Source: Aestuariivirga sp.
GTDB lineage: Bacteria > Pseudomonadota > Alphaproteobacteria > Rhizobiales > Aestuariivirgaceae
Length of the DNA stretch: 64,000 nucleotides
NCBI GenBank assembly: GCA_030680855.1
Contig: JAUXUN010000032.1
Coordinates: 1 to 64,000 of the forward strand
Reading direction: 5' to 3'
A program made the translations under genes and the position numbers. Shown in pieces: positions 47,771 to 56,881 of the stretch; position 1 is the first letter of the stretch, and every line of letters starts with the position of its first letter. The notes below the pieces were generated by a model, which was given only the letters and a program-made list of their open reading frames with translations, was not told where the DNA came from and did not search any database.

Positions 47771-47822
47771 TTTGGCGCTCTCAATCGGAGAGAGTGCCCG
47801 CATATCAGGAGTCGCCCCCGCC

Positions 47823-49658
47823 TTGAACAACCAAGCCCTGTCCGCCTTCATTTGGTCCGTCGCCGATCTCCTGCGGGGCGACTACAAGCAATCCGACTAT
47901 GGCAAGGTGATCCTGCCCTTCACAGTGTTGCGGCGGCTGGATTGCGTTCTGGAAGCGACCAAACCCGCCGTGCTGAAGGAGCTGGAAGCCCGCAAGGGCA
48001 GCGGCGTGAACCCAGAGCCGTTCCTTCTCAGGAAGTCGGCGCAGAGTTTCTACAACACCTCCAAATTGGACTTGAAGGCCCTCATGGGCGATGCGGACCA
48101 CATCCGGCAAAACCTCGAGAAGTATATCCAAGGCTTCTCGGCACAAGTCCTCGACATCTTTGAGCGCTTCGACTTCGCTGTCCAGATCGACAAGCTGGCC
48201 AAATCGGGACTCCTCTATCAGGTGACGGAGAAGTTCGCCCAAGTCAATCTTCACCCTGAAGCCGTCAGCAATGACCAGATGGGAGCCATCTTCGAGGAGC
48301 TGATCCGCCGCTTTGCCGAGCTCTCCAACGAGACAGCGGGAGAACACTTCACGCCCCGCGAAGTCATCCACCTCATGGTTGACCTTCTCTTCGTGGAGGA
48401 CAACGACATCCTCACCAAGCCCGGCGTGGTGCGCACCATCTATGATCCCACGGCGGGAACCGGCGGCATGTTGTCGGTCGCCGGGGAGTATCTGGCCGAA
48501 CTCAACCCCAAAGCTCGGCTCACCATGTATGGGCAAGAGCTGAATGTTGCCTCCTATGCCATCTGCATGGCTGACATGCTCATCATGGGCCAGGACGTGG
48601 CCAACATCGTATTTGGCAATACGCTATCAGACGATGGGCACGCTGGTGCGAAGTTCGACTACATGCTCTCCAATCCGCCGTTTGGCGTCGAATGGAAGAA
48701 GGTAGAGAAAGAGGTCCGTCGAGAGGCTGAGCAGCAGGGCTACAACGGACGCTTTGGGCCGGGCCTTCCGCGTGTTTCAGATGGCTCGCTGCTCTTCCTC
48801 ATGCACCTCCTTTCCAAGATGAGGCCCTTCAAGGACGGCGGCTCGCGATTTGGCATCGTGCTCAACGGCTCGCCCCTCTTCACGGGCGGGGCTGGCAGCG
48901 GTGAAAGCGAGATCAGGCGCTATGTGCTGGAGAATGACTTGCTGGAGGCCATCATCGCGCTTCCCATTGATATGTTCTACAACACCGGCATTTCCACCTA
49001 TGTGTGGATCGTATCGAGCCGCAAACCAGCCCCGCGCAGGGGCAAGGTGCAGCTCATTGATGCAAGTGGGTTCTGGCGGAAGATGCGTAAGAGCCTTGGA
49101 TCCAAGCGCAAAGAACTCTCAGACGATCACATAACCACTATCACGCGGCTGTTCGGGGAGTTCCGCGAAGCGCAGCTGGCCACGGTGCTGGATGCCGATG
49201 GTAAGGAGATCGCCCGCCATGTGGTGCGCGATGGGGAAGTGGCCCCAAGCGCTCCTGAGGGCGGCACGGTGAAGCTGGCACCCCTCTCGCGCATCTTCCC
49301 AAATGAAGAGTTCGGCTATCGCACCGTCACGGTGGAGCGGCCCTTGAGGAATGAGAAGGGCAACATCGTGAAGACGGAGAAAGGCAAGCTCAAGGGCAAG
49401 TCCCAGCCCGATGCCAGCTTGCGGGATACTGAGAACGTGCCGCTCACCGAGGATGTGGAGGCTTATTTTGTCCGCGAAGTGCTGCCTCATGCCAAGGATG
49501 CCTGGATCGATCACGAGAAGACGAAGGTGGGTTACGAGATACCCTTCAACCGTCACTTCTACGTCTTCGAGCCGCCACGGTCCTTGGTTGATATCGATGC
49601 CGACCTCAAGCTCGTGACGGATCGAATCAAGGCGATGATTGAAGGTTTGGCCGCATGA
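47823..49658 (+). CDS. hsdM: Type I restriction-modification system DNA methyltransferase subunit
   Basis: N6-adenine methyltransferase subunit, needed for both modification and restriction. The 611-aa protein begins at TTG 47823 (AGGAG 11 bases upstream; LNNQALSAFIWSVADLLRGD), 52 bp after the integrase stop; the open frame continues upstream over the integrase but that part is not HsdM-like. The AdoMet motif is DPTAGTGGML and the catalytic motif NPPF in LSNPPFGVEW. hsdS overlaps its stop (ATGA). Confidence 0.95.
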   Translation: MNNQALSAFIWSVADLLRGDYKQSDYGKVILPFTVLRRLDCVLEATKPAVLKELEARKGSGVNPEPFLLRKSAQSFYNTSKLDLKALMGDADHIRQNLEKYIQGFSAQVLDIFERFDFAVQIDKLAKSGLLYQVTEKFAQVNLHPEAVSNDQMGAIFEELIRRFAELSNETAGEHFTPREVIHLMVDLLFVEDNDILTKPGVVRTIYDPTAGTGGMLSVAGEYLAELNPKARLTMYGQELNVASYAICMADMLIMGQDVANIVFGNTLSDDGHAGAKFDYMLSNPPFGVEWKKVEKEVRREAEQQGYNGRFGPGLPRVSDGSLLFLMHLLSKMRPFKDGGSRFGIVLNGSPLFTGGAGSGESEIRRYVLENDLLEAIIALPIDMFYNTGISTYVWIVSSRKPAPRRGKVQLIDASGFWRKMRKSLGSKRKELSDDHITTITRLFGEFREAQLATVLDADGKEIARHVVRDGEVAPSAPEGGTVKLAPLSRIFPNEEFGYRTVTVERPLRNEKGNIVKTEKGKLKGKSQPDASLRDTENVPLTEDVEAYFVREVLPHAKDAWIDHEKTKVGYEIPFNRHFYVFEPPRSLVDIDADLKLVTDRIKAMIEGLAA

Positions 49659-51004
49659 GCTTCCCGCCCTATCCGTGTTACAGGCCGTCCGGTGTCGATT
49701 GGCTGGGGGATGTACCGGAACACTGGCAGATCATTCAGAGCAGACGGTTGTTCACCCAAAGAAAAGAGCGAGCGCTAACGAGCGACCGACAGCTAACTGC
49801 ATCACAGAAGCACGGTGTTATCTACCAAGATGAGTATTTGCTCCTCGAAGGTCAGAAGGTAGTCCAAGTTATATTGGGAGCAGATATTCTTAAGCATGTC
49901 GAGCCTGGAGATTTCGTTATCAGCATGCGCAGTTTTCAGGGCGGAATTGAGTGGTGCAAATGCAGAGGATGCATAAGCTCTGCGTATGTGATGCTCATCC
50001 CTGGTGATGCCGTGCACGGCGGGTTCTTTTTTTATCTCCTCAAGTCCATAACCTATATTCAAGCTTTGCAGAGCACAACGAACCTAGTTCGAGATGGCCA
50101 AGCCATGCGGTTTGAAAACTTTACCCAAGTTGACTTGCCACTTGTTCCAGTTGAGGAGCAACAGCAGATCGCCTCATTTCTCGACCGTGAGACGGCCAAG
50201 ATAGACGCGCTTGTGGAGGAGCAGAAGCGCCTCATCGACCTGCTAAAGGAGAAGCGTCAGGCCGTCATCACACAAGCCGTCACCAAGGGCCTCAACGTAG
50301 ATGCACCGATGAAGCCTTTGGTTAACAAGTGGTTGGGGGTTGTGCCGGTGAGTTGGGATGTGAAACCATTGAAAGTCGTATGCTCGTATAACGATGATGT
50401 ATTGAGTGAAAACACTCCCCCCGACCTTAATATTGAATATGTTGAGATATCCGATGTGGAGGCAAGCAAGGGCATTATATCGTCAATCAGTTTGAAGTTC
50501 GCCGATTCTCCATCGCGGGCAAGAAGGCTAGTACAAAATGGCGATGTTCTTGTTTCCACTGTGAGGACCTATCTCAGGGCAATCGCACCAGTAGTTAATC
50601 CACCATCTAACTTGGTTGTATCAACGGGCTTTGCTGTTTTGCGTCCGCGCGATATTGATTCCTCCTTTCTCGGCTACGTATGTCAGGCGGAGTTCTTCAT
50701 CAGTGATGTTATCTCAAGATCAGTAGGTGTGAGTTATCCCGCAATCAATGCTTCGGAGCTTGTAAGAATTAACGTCCCCGTACCAAGTTCGTCAGACCAG
50801 CGAAATATTGGTCACTTTCTCGACCGTGAGACGGCCAAGATAGATATTCTCATAGCGGAAGCAGGTGCCGCAGTCGGACTTTTGCGTGAACGCCGAAGTG
50901 CCCTCGTCTCCGCAGCAGTGACGGGCAAGATTGATTTGCGCGGCCTCATGCCAGCCAGTAAGGCAGAGCATCGTGAAGCAGAGCGCATGAAGGAGAGCGC
51001 ATGA
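49655..51004 (+). CDS. hsdS: Type I restriction-modification specificity subunit
   Basis: DNA-recognition subunit of 449 aa with two target recognition domains (residues ~10-175 and ~220-385), each followed by a conserved helical spacer: FLDRETAKIDALVEEQKRLI at ~175 and FLDRETAKIDILIAEAGAAV at ~388. The TRD parts are visibly more AT-rich than the flanking hsdM and hsdR, as is usual for exchanged specificity domains. The spacers share a 29-bp identical DNA segment. Overlaps hsdM and the next gene by 4 bases each. Confidence 0.94.
   Translation: MSFPPYPCYRPSGVDWLGDVPEHWQIIQSRRLFTQRKERALTSDRQLTASQKHGVIYQDEYLLLEGQKVVQVILGADILKHVEPGDFVISMRSFQGGIEWCKCRGCISSAYVMLIPGDAVHGGFFFYLLKSITYIQALQSTTNLVRDGQAMRFENFTQVDLPLVPVEEQQQIASFLDRETAKIDALVEEQKRLIDLLKEKRQAVITQAVTKGLNVDAPMKPLVNKWLGVVPVSWDVKPLKVVCSYNDDVLSENTPPDLNIEYVEISDVEASKGIISSISLKFADSPSRARRLVQNGDVLVSTVRTYLRAIAPVVNPPSNLVVSTGFAVLRPRDIDSSFLGYVCQAEFFISDVISRSVGVSYPAINASELVRINVPVPSSSDQRNIGHFLDRETAKIDILIAEAGAAVGLLRERRSALVSAAVTGKIDLRGLMPASKAEHREAERMKESA
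50177..50205 (+). repeat. Direct repeat in hsdS, copy 1
   Basis: A 29-bp segment identical to 50816-50844, 639 bp (213 codons) downstream and in the same reading frame. It encodes FLDRETAKI and marks the first spacer helix. Confidence 0.9.
50816..50844 (+). repeat. Direct repeat in hsdS, copy 2
   Basis: Perfect 29-bp copy of 50177-50205 at the second spacer helix of HsdS. The identity at DNA level exceeds what protein conservation alone requires. Confidence 0.9.
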
Positions 51005-51936
51005 ACAGCATCGGCAAGTTGGAACGTGTGGCCTTGCGAGAAGTGTGGAAGCATGAAGCCTATGACTTCACCCAATGGCTTCAGGACAATATCGACGTGC
51101 TCAATGAAGCACTCAACATCACGCTCGTGAATGTGGATCGCGAACAGGCGGCGGGCTCGTTCAGTATTGATCTGGTTGCCGAAGATGAGGGTGGAGCCAA
51201 GGTCATCATTGAGAACCAACTGGAGAAAAGCAATCACGATCATCTTGGTAAGCTCATTACGTATCTCACCGCGCTTAATGCTCGCGTTGCCATCTGGATC
51301 GTTGCCGAACCGCGCCCAGAGCACGTTGCAGCAATCTCATGGCTGAACGACAGCAGTAGCGCCACCTTCTACCTGGTAAAGGTGGAAGCCGTGCGTATCG
51401 GCATATCTCCACCAGCGCCTTTGCTGACCGTGATCGTCGGCCCATCCGATGAGAAGTCGGAAGTAGCGGCAACCAACAAGGAGTTTGCCGAGCGCTATGA
51501 CGTCCGGCAGCGTTGGTGGGAGAAGGTGGTGGAACACCCGGAAGGCAAGCTTCACGCCCATATCACACCGGGAATGTATTCATGGATTGGTACCAGTTCC
51601 GGGGTGCGCGGCCTCAATCTCAACTATGCCGTGACACAGGACGAATGTGCTGCGGAACTCTATATCGACCGGGGCAAGAACGCCGATGAGGAAAACAAGG
51701 CCATCTTCGATCAGCTCTTGGCTCATAAGACGGACATCGAGCAAAGCTTTGGTGGCCCTCTGAGCTGGGAGCGACTGGATGCAAAGCGGGCCTGTCGCAT
51801 CCGTGTAACCCTGCCTGGCGGTTATCGGTCGCCTGAAGAGGAATGGGAGGGCATTCAGACCGCGATGATACAAGCCATGAACCGGCTGGAGAGGGCGCTG
51901 AGACCGCACCTCAAGTCCCTCAGGATTGGGAGCTAA
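51001..51936 (+). CDS. DUF4268 / PD-(D/E)XK nuclease-like protein within the hsd operon
   Basis: A 311-aa protein encoded between hsdS and hsdR, overlapping hsdS (ATGA). The N-terminal ~150 residues look like a PD-(D/E)XK nuclease core: SIDLVAEDEGGAKVIIENQL, with Asp57 and Glu71-Asn-Gln73 in place of the canonical E-x-K, then HDHLGKLITYL. The C-terminal half fits DUF4268 (RWWEKVVEHPEG, YIDRGKNADEENKAIFDQLL). Similar proteins accompany some type I systems; whether it cuts DNA, protects or is an accessory is not established to my knowledge. The Gln instead of Lys may reduce catalysis. Confidence 0.75.
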   Translation: MNSIGKLERVALREVWKHEAYDFTQWLQDNIDVLNEALNITLVNVDREQAAGSFSIDLVAEDEGGAKVIIENQLEKSNHDHLGKLITYLTALNARVAIWIVAEPRPEHVAAISWLNDSSSATFYLVKVEAVRIGISPPAPLLTVIVGPSDEKSEVAATNKEFAERYDVRQRWWEKVVEHPEGKLHAHITPGMYSWIGTSSGVRGLNLNYAVTQDECAAELYIDRGKNADEENKAIFDQLLAHKTDIEQSFGGPLSWERLDAKRACRIRVTLPGGYRSPEEEWEGIQTAMIQAMNRLERALRPHLKSLRIGS

Positions 51937-51956
51937 CAGAGAGCAGGGCAAACGAA

Positions 51957-54900
51957 GTGGACCTTCACAAAGAGATCAGTTTCGAGCGCGAGATATGCGA
52001 GCATCTCGGAAGCCATGGCTGGCTATATGGCGAGGACGATGCTGCATACTATGACCGAACCTTGGCACTTTTCCCGGCAGATGTGACCGCTTGGGTGAAG
52101 GTATCCCAGCCTCAAGCGTGGGAAGCTCTTACCAAGGCCCGGGGCGCATCCGCCGATACCGAGCTTTGCGTCCGTATTCGCAAGCAGCTGGACGCGCGGG
52201 GAACTTTGGACGTGTTGCGCCATGGCGTCGAGATGATCGGTTTAAGGCATCCCGTGGCGTTGGCCCAATTCAAACCCGCCTTTGACATCAACCCCGAACT
52301 CATTGCCCGCTATCAGGCGAACCGGCTGCGCATCGTGCGTCAGGTGAAATATTCAGTGGGAAATGACAACTGCATTGACCTTGTGCTGTTCCTAAATGGG
52401 CTTCCCGTCGCCACGGCAGAACTCAAGACCGATTTCACGCAAACGGTGGGCGACGCCATCGACCAGTACAAGGAAGACCGTCCGCCGCGTACCAAGACCG
52501 GAGCAATTGAACCGCTGCTGGCGTTCCCTACAGGGGCGCTAGTTCATTTTGCAATCAGCAACAGCGAAGTCCACATGACGACGAGGCTTGAGGGCCGCGC
52601 TACCACCTTTCTGCCCTTCAACAGAGGAAGCGACGGAGGCAAGGGCAATCCGCACAATCCCAACGGCCACCCCACCGCCTATCTCTGGGAAGCGGTCTGG
52701 CGGCGTGACGGCTGGCTTGAACTTCTCGGGCGTTACGTAGTGGCCCAGCGAAACCAGAAGAAGCAGATCAACAAACTCATCTTCCCGCGCTATCACCAGC
52801 TGGACGCAACGCGGAAGCTGCAAGCGGCTGTGCTCAGGGAAGGGCCGGGCGGCAAGTACCTCATCCAGCACTCGGCGGGATCGGGGAAAACGAACTCCAT
52901 CGCATGGTCTGCCCACTTCCTGAGCGAGTTGCATGACGCGGCGAACAACAAGCTCTTCGACAGTGTTCTGGTGGTGTCGGACCGTACGGTGATCGACAAC
53001 CAGCTTCAGGATGCCCTCTTCGACTTCCAACGCATTACCGGCGTGGTGGCCACCATCAAGAACGAGGGTGACAGCAAGAGCGGGGCGCTAGCCAAGGCGC
53101 TGGCCGAGGGTAAGAAGATCATTGTCTGCACCATCCAGACTTTCCCCTTTGCCATCGAGGCGGTGCGGGATCTGGCTGCGACACAGGGTAAGCGCTTCGC
53201 GGTCATCGCCGATGAGGCTCACAGCTCGCAAACGGGAGAAGCCGCCTCCAAGCTGAAGCTCGTGCTTTCCGCCGAAGAACTGAAAGAACTGGAGGACGGC
53301 GGCGAGGTCTCAACCGAAGATATCCTGGCCGCCCAGATGGCCGCCCGCGTGAAAGAGCAGGGCATAACCTACGTCGCCTTCACTGCCACGCCCAAGGCGA
53401 AGACGCTGGAGCTGTTTGGGCGGCGACCAAAGCCCGACGAGCCGGCTAGCCCCACAAACCTGCCAGCACCATTCCATGTCTATTCCATGCGACAAGCCAT
53501 TGAGGAAGGGTTCATCCTTGACGTGCTGAGAAACTACACGCCCTACAAGCTCGCTTTCCGGCTGGCGAGCGGCGGGCAGGAATGGGATGAGACGGAGGTT
53601 GAGCGCTCAGCCGCCATGAAGGGCATCATGCGCTGGGTGAGGCTTCACCCGTACAACATCTCGCAGAAGGTACAAATTGTAGTTGAGCATTACCGCGACA
53701 TGGTCGCCCCGCTTCTGGAAGGCAGCGCCAAGGCCATGGTGGTCGTTGCAAGCCGCCTTGAGGCCGTGCGCTGGAAACTGGCCATCGATAGCTATATCAA
53801 GTCCAAGGGCTACAGGATTGGGACACTCGTGGCCTTCTCAGGGGACGTGAGCGACAGGGAGAGCGGGCCGGAACCCTTTAGCGAAGCCAGCAAGGCCATG
53901 AATCCTGATCTCAAGGGCCGCGACATCCGCGAAGCCTTCAACGCTCCAGACTTCCACATCCTGCTGGTTGCCAACAAGTTTCAAACCGGTTTTGACCAGC
54001 CGTTGCTCTGCGGCATGTACATCGACAGGCGGCTTGCGGGCATTCAGGCGGTGCAAACCCTTTCACGCCTTAACCGGGCCTATCCCGGCAAGGAGGACAC
54101 ATTCGTTGTGGACTTCGTGAACAGCGCCGAAGAGGTGCTGGAGGCCTTCCGGACCTACTACCGCACGGCGGAACTCACGTCCGCCACCGATCCCAACCTC
54201 GTCTTCAATCTAAGGGCCAAGCTGGATGCTTCCGGTCACTATGACAGCTTTGAGGTTGACCGGGTGGTTAAAGTCGAGTTGGACCCCAAGGCTAGGCAGA
54301 GCGATCTCATTGCGGCCCTGTGGCCGGTGGCGGACCGACTGTTGAAGCAATTCAGGGAGGCACGGGAAGCTCTGAAGGTGGCTGTGGCCAAAAAGGACAA
54401 CGATGGAATGAAAGCAGCGCAAGCCGCTATGGACGCGCTCCAGCTGTTCAAGAACGATATCGGCGCTTACCAGCGCATGTATGTCTTCCTCTCCCAAATC
54501 TTTGACTACGGCAACACTGACATTGAGAAGCGCCAAATCTTCTTCAGGCGTCTCTTACCGTTGCTGGAGTTCGGACGTGAACGCGAGGGAGTAGACCTCT
54601 CCAAGCTCGCGCTGACCCACCACGCCTTGAAAAATCAGGGGAAGCGCCAGCTGCCCTTGACTGAAGGCGAGAGCCGCAAGCTGGATGGCATGGCCGAAAG
54701 CGGCAGCGGTGAATTGTATGAGAAGGAAAGGGCTCTCCTAAGCGAGATCATCGCCCGGGTGAATGACCTCTTCGATGGTGGCGAACTGACCGAGGGCGAC
54801 AAGCTGAGCTATGTGACCGGGGCCATCAAGGGCAAGATGATGGAGAACGACACGCTCCGGCAACAGGCGGCCAACAACAGCAAGGAACAATTCGCCCAGT

Positions 54901-55094
54901 CACCCGATCTCAGCAAGGCGCTGGTGGACGCCATCATCGAAGCCTATTCTGCCCATGAGAACATGAGCAAACAAGCACTCAACTCGGAGAAGGTGCGCGA
55001 AGGTCTGAAGGACGTTCTCCTTGGACCCGCCCAGCTCTATGAAGCTTTGAGGAGCGCCGCGAAGGAAACCGGCTCACCGCCGAGGCAAGAATAG
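51957..55094 (+). CDS. hsdR: Type I restriction enzyme subunit R
   Basis: Motor/nuclease subunit that translocates and cuts unmodified DNA. The 1045-aa protein starts at GTG 51957 (VDLHKEISFEREICEHLG), 20 bp after the DUF4268 gene; the open frame extends upstream within that gene. The nuclease site is IDLVLFLNGLPVATAELKT (Asp...Glu-x-Lys), the helicase motifs are SAGSGKTNSIAW (Walker A), IADEAHSSQTGE (DEAH), TATPKAKTLE and ANKFQTGFDQP. The helical C-terminal domain for binding the methylase is present, so the whole system looks functional. Confidence 0.94.
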   Translation: MDLHKEISFEREICEHLGSHGWLYGEDDAAYYDRTLALFPADVTAWVKVSQPQAWEALTKARGASADTELCVRIRKQLDARGTLDVLRHGVEMIGLRHPVALAQFKPAFDINPELIARYQANRLRIVRQVKYSVGNDNCIDLVLFLNGLPVATAELKTDFTQTVGDAIDQYKEDRPPRTKTGAIEPLLAFPTGALVHFAISNSEVHMTTRLEGRATTFLPFNRGSDGGKGNPHNPNGHPTAYLWEAVWRRDGWLELLGRYVVAQRNQKKQINKLIFPRYHQLDATRKLQAAVLREGPGGKYLIQHSAGSGKTNSIAWSAHFLSELHDAANNKLFDSVLVVSDRTVIDNQLQDALFDFQRITGVVATIKNEGDSKSGALAKALAEGKKIIVCTIQTFPFAIEAVRDLAATQGKRFAVIADEAHSSQTGEAASKLKLVLSAEELKELEDGGEVSTEDILAAQMAARVKEQGITYVAFTATPKAKTLELFGRRPKPDEPASPTNLPAPFHVYSMRQAIEEGFILDVLRNYTPYKLAFRLASGGQEWDETEVERSAAMKGIMRWVRLHPYNISQKVQIVVEHYRDMVAPLLEGSAKAMVVVASRLEAVRWKLAIDSYIKSKGYRIGTLVAFSGDVSDRESGPEPFSEASKAMNPDLKGRDIREAFNAPDFHILLVANKFQTGFDQPLLCGMYIDRRLAGIQAVQTLSRLNRAYPGKEDTFVVDFVNSAEEVLEAFRTYYRTAELTSATDPNLVFNLRAKLDASGHYDSFEVDRVVKVELDPKARQSDLIAALWPVADRLLKQFREAREALKVAVAKKDNDGMKAAQAAMDALQLFKNDIGAYQRMYVFLSQIFDYGNTDIEKRQIFFRRLLPLLEFGREREGVDLSKLALTHHALKNQGKRQLPLTEGESRKLDGMAESGSGELYEKERALLSEIIARVNDLFDGGELTEGDKLSYVTGAIKGKMMENDTLRQQAANNSKEQFAQSPDLSKALVDAIIEAYSAHENMSKQALNSEKVREGLKDVLLGPAQLYEALRSAAKETGSPPRQE

Positions 55095-55405
55095 GGTCAA
55101 TCGCGGGCCTCAAAATAATTGGCAAGAAAGTCTGATGCGCCCATCGACAAGTGGGCGAGGCGAGTTACCCCCCTTACCCCCATGCTAACTACAGCCGACA
55201 CCCCACATATAGACTTAGCCCTTGGTCTAGGGAGGCGTACAAGCGTGATAGGGCGAGTTGGAAACGGAGCCACTAAGTCTCACTAGCCCCAGCTCATGTG
55301 AGTCCGTCCAAAGCGATCATAGCGAGTCGCACAAGAATAGGACTTGACAATGAGACTCATAAGTATCACTATGTTAAAGATGTTAATGATACTGGAGTTA
55401 GGGCG
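55095..55405 (+). other. Gene-free spacer with promoter-like and inverted-repeat sequence
   Basis: A 311-bp AT-rich stretch between hsdR and the resolvase gene. TTGACA lies at 55344-55349, but no well-spaced -10 follows. An inverted repeat (55362-55393) overlaps the resolvase leader. No gene seen. Confidence 0.45.
55362..55393 (+). repeat. Inverted repeat upstream of the serine recombinase
   Basis: AGTATCA (55362-55368) and TGATACT (55387-55393) are perfect 7-bp complements 18 bp apart, 13-44 bp before the start codon. The site could be an operator or part of a recombinase binding (res-like) site. Confidence 0.45.
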
Positions 55406-55957
55406 ATGAAGATTGGCTATGCGAGAACAAGCACTTTAGAGCAAGTGGCGGGACTGGAGGGCCAGGAACGAGACCTCAAGGCTGCTGGAGCGGACAAGGT
55501 CTACAGTGAACGGGTGTCATCAGTAGCCAAGAGGGACCAACTTGAGGCAGCTATCGACTACTGCCGAGAAGGCGACACACTCATAGTCACCAAACTCGAC
55601 AGACTCGCCCGCTCGATGCCTCACCTCGTCTCGATCACCCAGGAGTTGGAGAGGAAAGGGGTCACACTCAACATCTTGGCCATGAACCTCGACACCTCCA
55701 CACCGACGGGCAAGCTCATGCTCAACCTATTGGGGTCTATCGCCCAGTTTGAGCGGGAGTTGATGCTGGAGAGGCAACTGGAGGGCATCGCCAAGGCCAA
55801 GGCTGATGGCAAATACAAGGGGAGGGTGCCGACCGCCCAACGGAAGGCCGCCGACGTTATCAAGCTCAAGGCAGAGGGGTTGAAGGCCGAGGAAATAGCT
55901 GACCGCCTGAAGATCAGCCGTGCATCCGTCTTCCGGGTGTTGAAAAAGGCGGCCTGA
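55406..55957 (+). CDS. Serine recombinase (resolvase/invertase family)
   Basis: A 183-aa recombinase starting at ATG 55406 (GGAG upstream). The N-terminal domain has the nucleophile Ser9 in YARTST, with TLIVTKLDRLARS and GSIAQFERELMLER; a C-terminal helix-turn-helix reads GLKAEEIADRLKISRASVFRVL. Size and order match Tn3-type resolvases and Gin/Hin invertases. No transposase or obvious invertible segment is next to it, so it may resolve, invert or regulate within the island, or be a remnant of another element. Confidence 0.9.
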   Translation: MKIGYARTSTLEQVAGLEGQERDLKAAGADKVYSERVSSVAKRDQLEAAIDYCREGDTLIVTKLDRLARSMPHLVSITQELERKGVTLNILAMNLDTSTPTGKLMLNLLGSIAQFERELMLERQLEGIAKAKADGKYKGRVPTAQRKAADVIKLKAEGLKAEEIADRLKISRASVFRVLKKAA

Positions 55958-55980
55958 CCGCTCAATTCAGCTTCACTTAT

Positions 55981-56020
55981 GGGGGCATTGCTCTAAATAG
56001 ACATATAGAGTGTTGCCCCC
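55981..56020 (+). repeat. Long hairpin after the serine recombinase
   Basis: Outer arms GGGGGCA (55981-55987) and TGCCCCC (56014-56020) and inner arms CTCTA (55991-55995) and TAGAG (56006-56010), 12 pairs in all, with a short AT loop. No T run follows on either strand, so it is not a standard terminator. It could be a recombination site, replication signal or structured RNA. Confidence 0.6.
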
Positions 56021-56104
56021 AAAACTATCCCCCCGCCAATATGGCTCTTCTTCCCCGTCACTGCATCCCAAGATGCGGTGGTCCAACTTTGAGTGCTTTC
56101 CCTA

Positions 56105-56881
56105 ATGACGATGCCCCGCAGACGCCGTGACGATCTCGCTAGGAGGCTCGTTGAAACCAACCATAACGCCCGCATCCGTTGCTGGGTTTTCCAATGCCCC
56201 GAACCCCCCGGCAATGCGTCAGGCAGGGGACTGGGCCGTTTCTGCCGCAAGCACCTTGAACACTATCGCCGCCATGGAGACCCTCTCAAGGAGTCTTACA
56301 ACGCCACCAAAGCCAATCCTTACAGGAGGGCTGCTGCGACATGGCTGAGGCGCAACGCCCAAGATCGCTTCGTCCAGGCTGCCTTGAAGAGGATTGAGGG
56401 TCTGATGATCGGAGCTGGCCAAGCCATCGCCCCGCGTAACCTTCGGGGGGTTGCTGCCAAGGACAAGGCACGATCAGTTTGGGCAAGGTTACGCAACCGC
56501 GAGGTCGCTGCGAAAGACATCCTTGCTGCCATCCTTGGTGTTGCCATGTGCCATGCTGCGGACACACAACGGGGCAGGGTGGAGTACCTGCGAGTCCAGA
56601 TTGCTAAGGTTCTAAGCCGCATGGCCGGGGGCGAGGTTAAGCGTTGGCCGACCCATCACACTGACCCAACATTGCCCAAGGAAACGGTACTGCGCTGGTT
56701 CCCTGCATCTGAGGGCCTAGTTCTCAGGGATTTGGGCAAAGCCGCAGAGTTGGCCGCTGAGTTCATCATCCATGAGAGGATGGAGGCCCTTTTGGTGACT
56801 GCTGATCAACAGCGTATTCGCAAGGCTAGCCGCACTATCAGGAGTCTTGCCAATTCGGCTAAACCCCGGAGTAACCCCTAA
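56105..56881 (+). CDS. Unknown island protein with N-terminal Cys/His cluster
   Basis: A 258-aa basic protein. The N-terminal segment CWVFQCPEP, then LGRFCRKHLEHYRRHGDPL, has the Cys-x5-Cys ... Cys-x2-His spacing and HGDP ending seen in small zinc-binding modules of phage and mobile-element proteins. The rest is helical with many Arg/Ala (ARSVWARLRNREVAAKDILAAI) and no known catalytic motif. Its TAA overlaps the ATG of the next gene (TAATG), so the two are translationally coupled. Start uncertain: ATG at 56105 or 56111, GTG at 56093. Role unknown; nucleic-acid binding is the best inference. Confidence 0.6.
   Translation: MTMPRRRRDDLARRLVETNHNARIRCWVFQCPEPPGNASGRGLGRFCRKHLEHYRRHGDPLKESYNATKANPYRRAAATWLRRNAQDRFVQAALKRIEGLMIGAGQAIAPRNLRGVAAKDKARSVWARLRNREVAAKDILAAILGVAMCHAADTQRGRVEYLRVQIAKVLSRMAGGEVKRWPTHHTDPTLPKETVLRWFPASEGLVLRDLGKAAELAAEFIIHERMEALLVTADQQRIRKASRTIRSLANSAKPRSNP

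Noticed and set aside
47400-47822. N-terminal extension of hsdM back into the integrase
   Set aside because: The extension is out of frame with, and overlaps, the conserved catalytic end of the integrase; HsdM similarity begins at the TTG at 47823.
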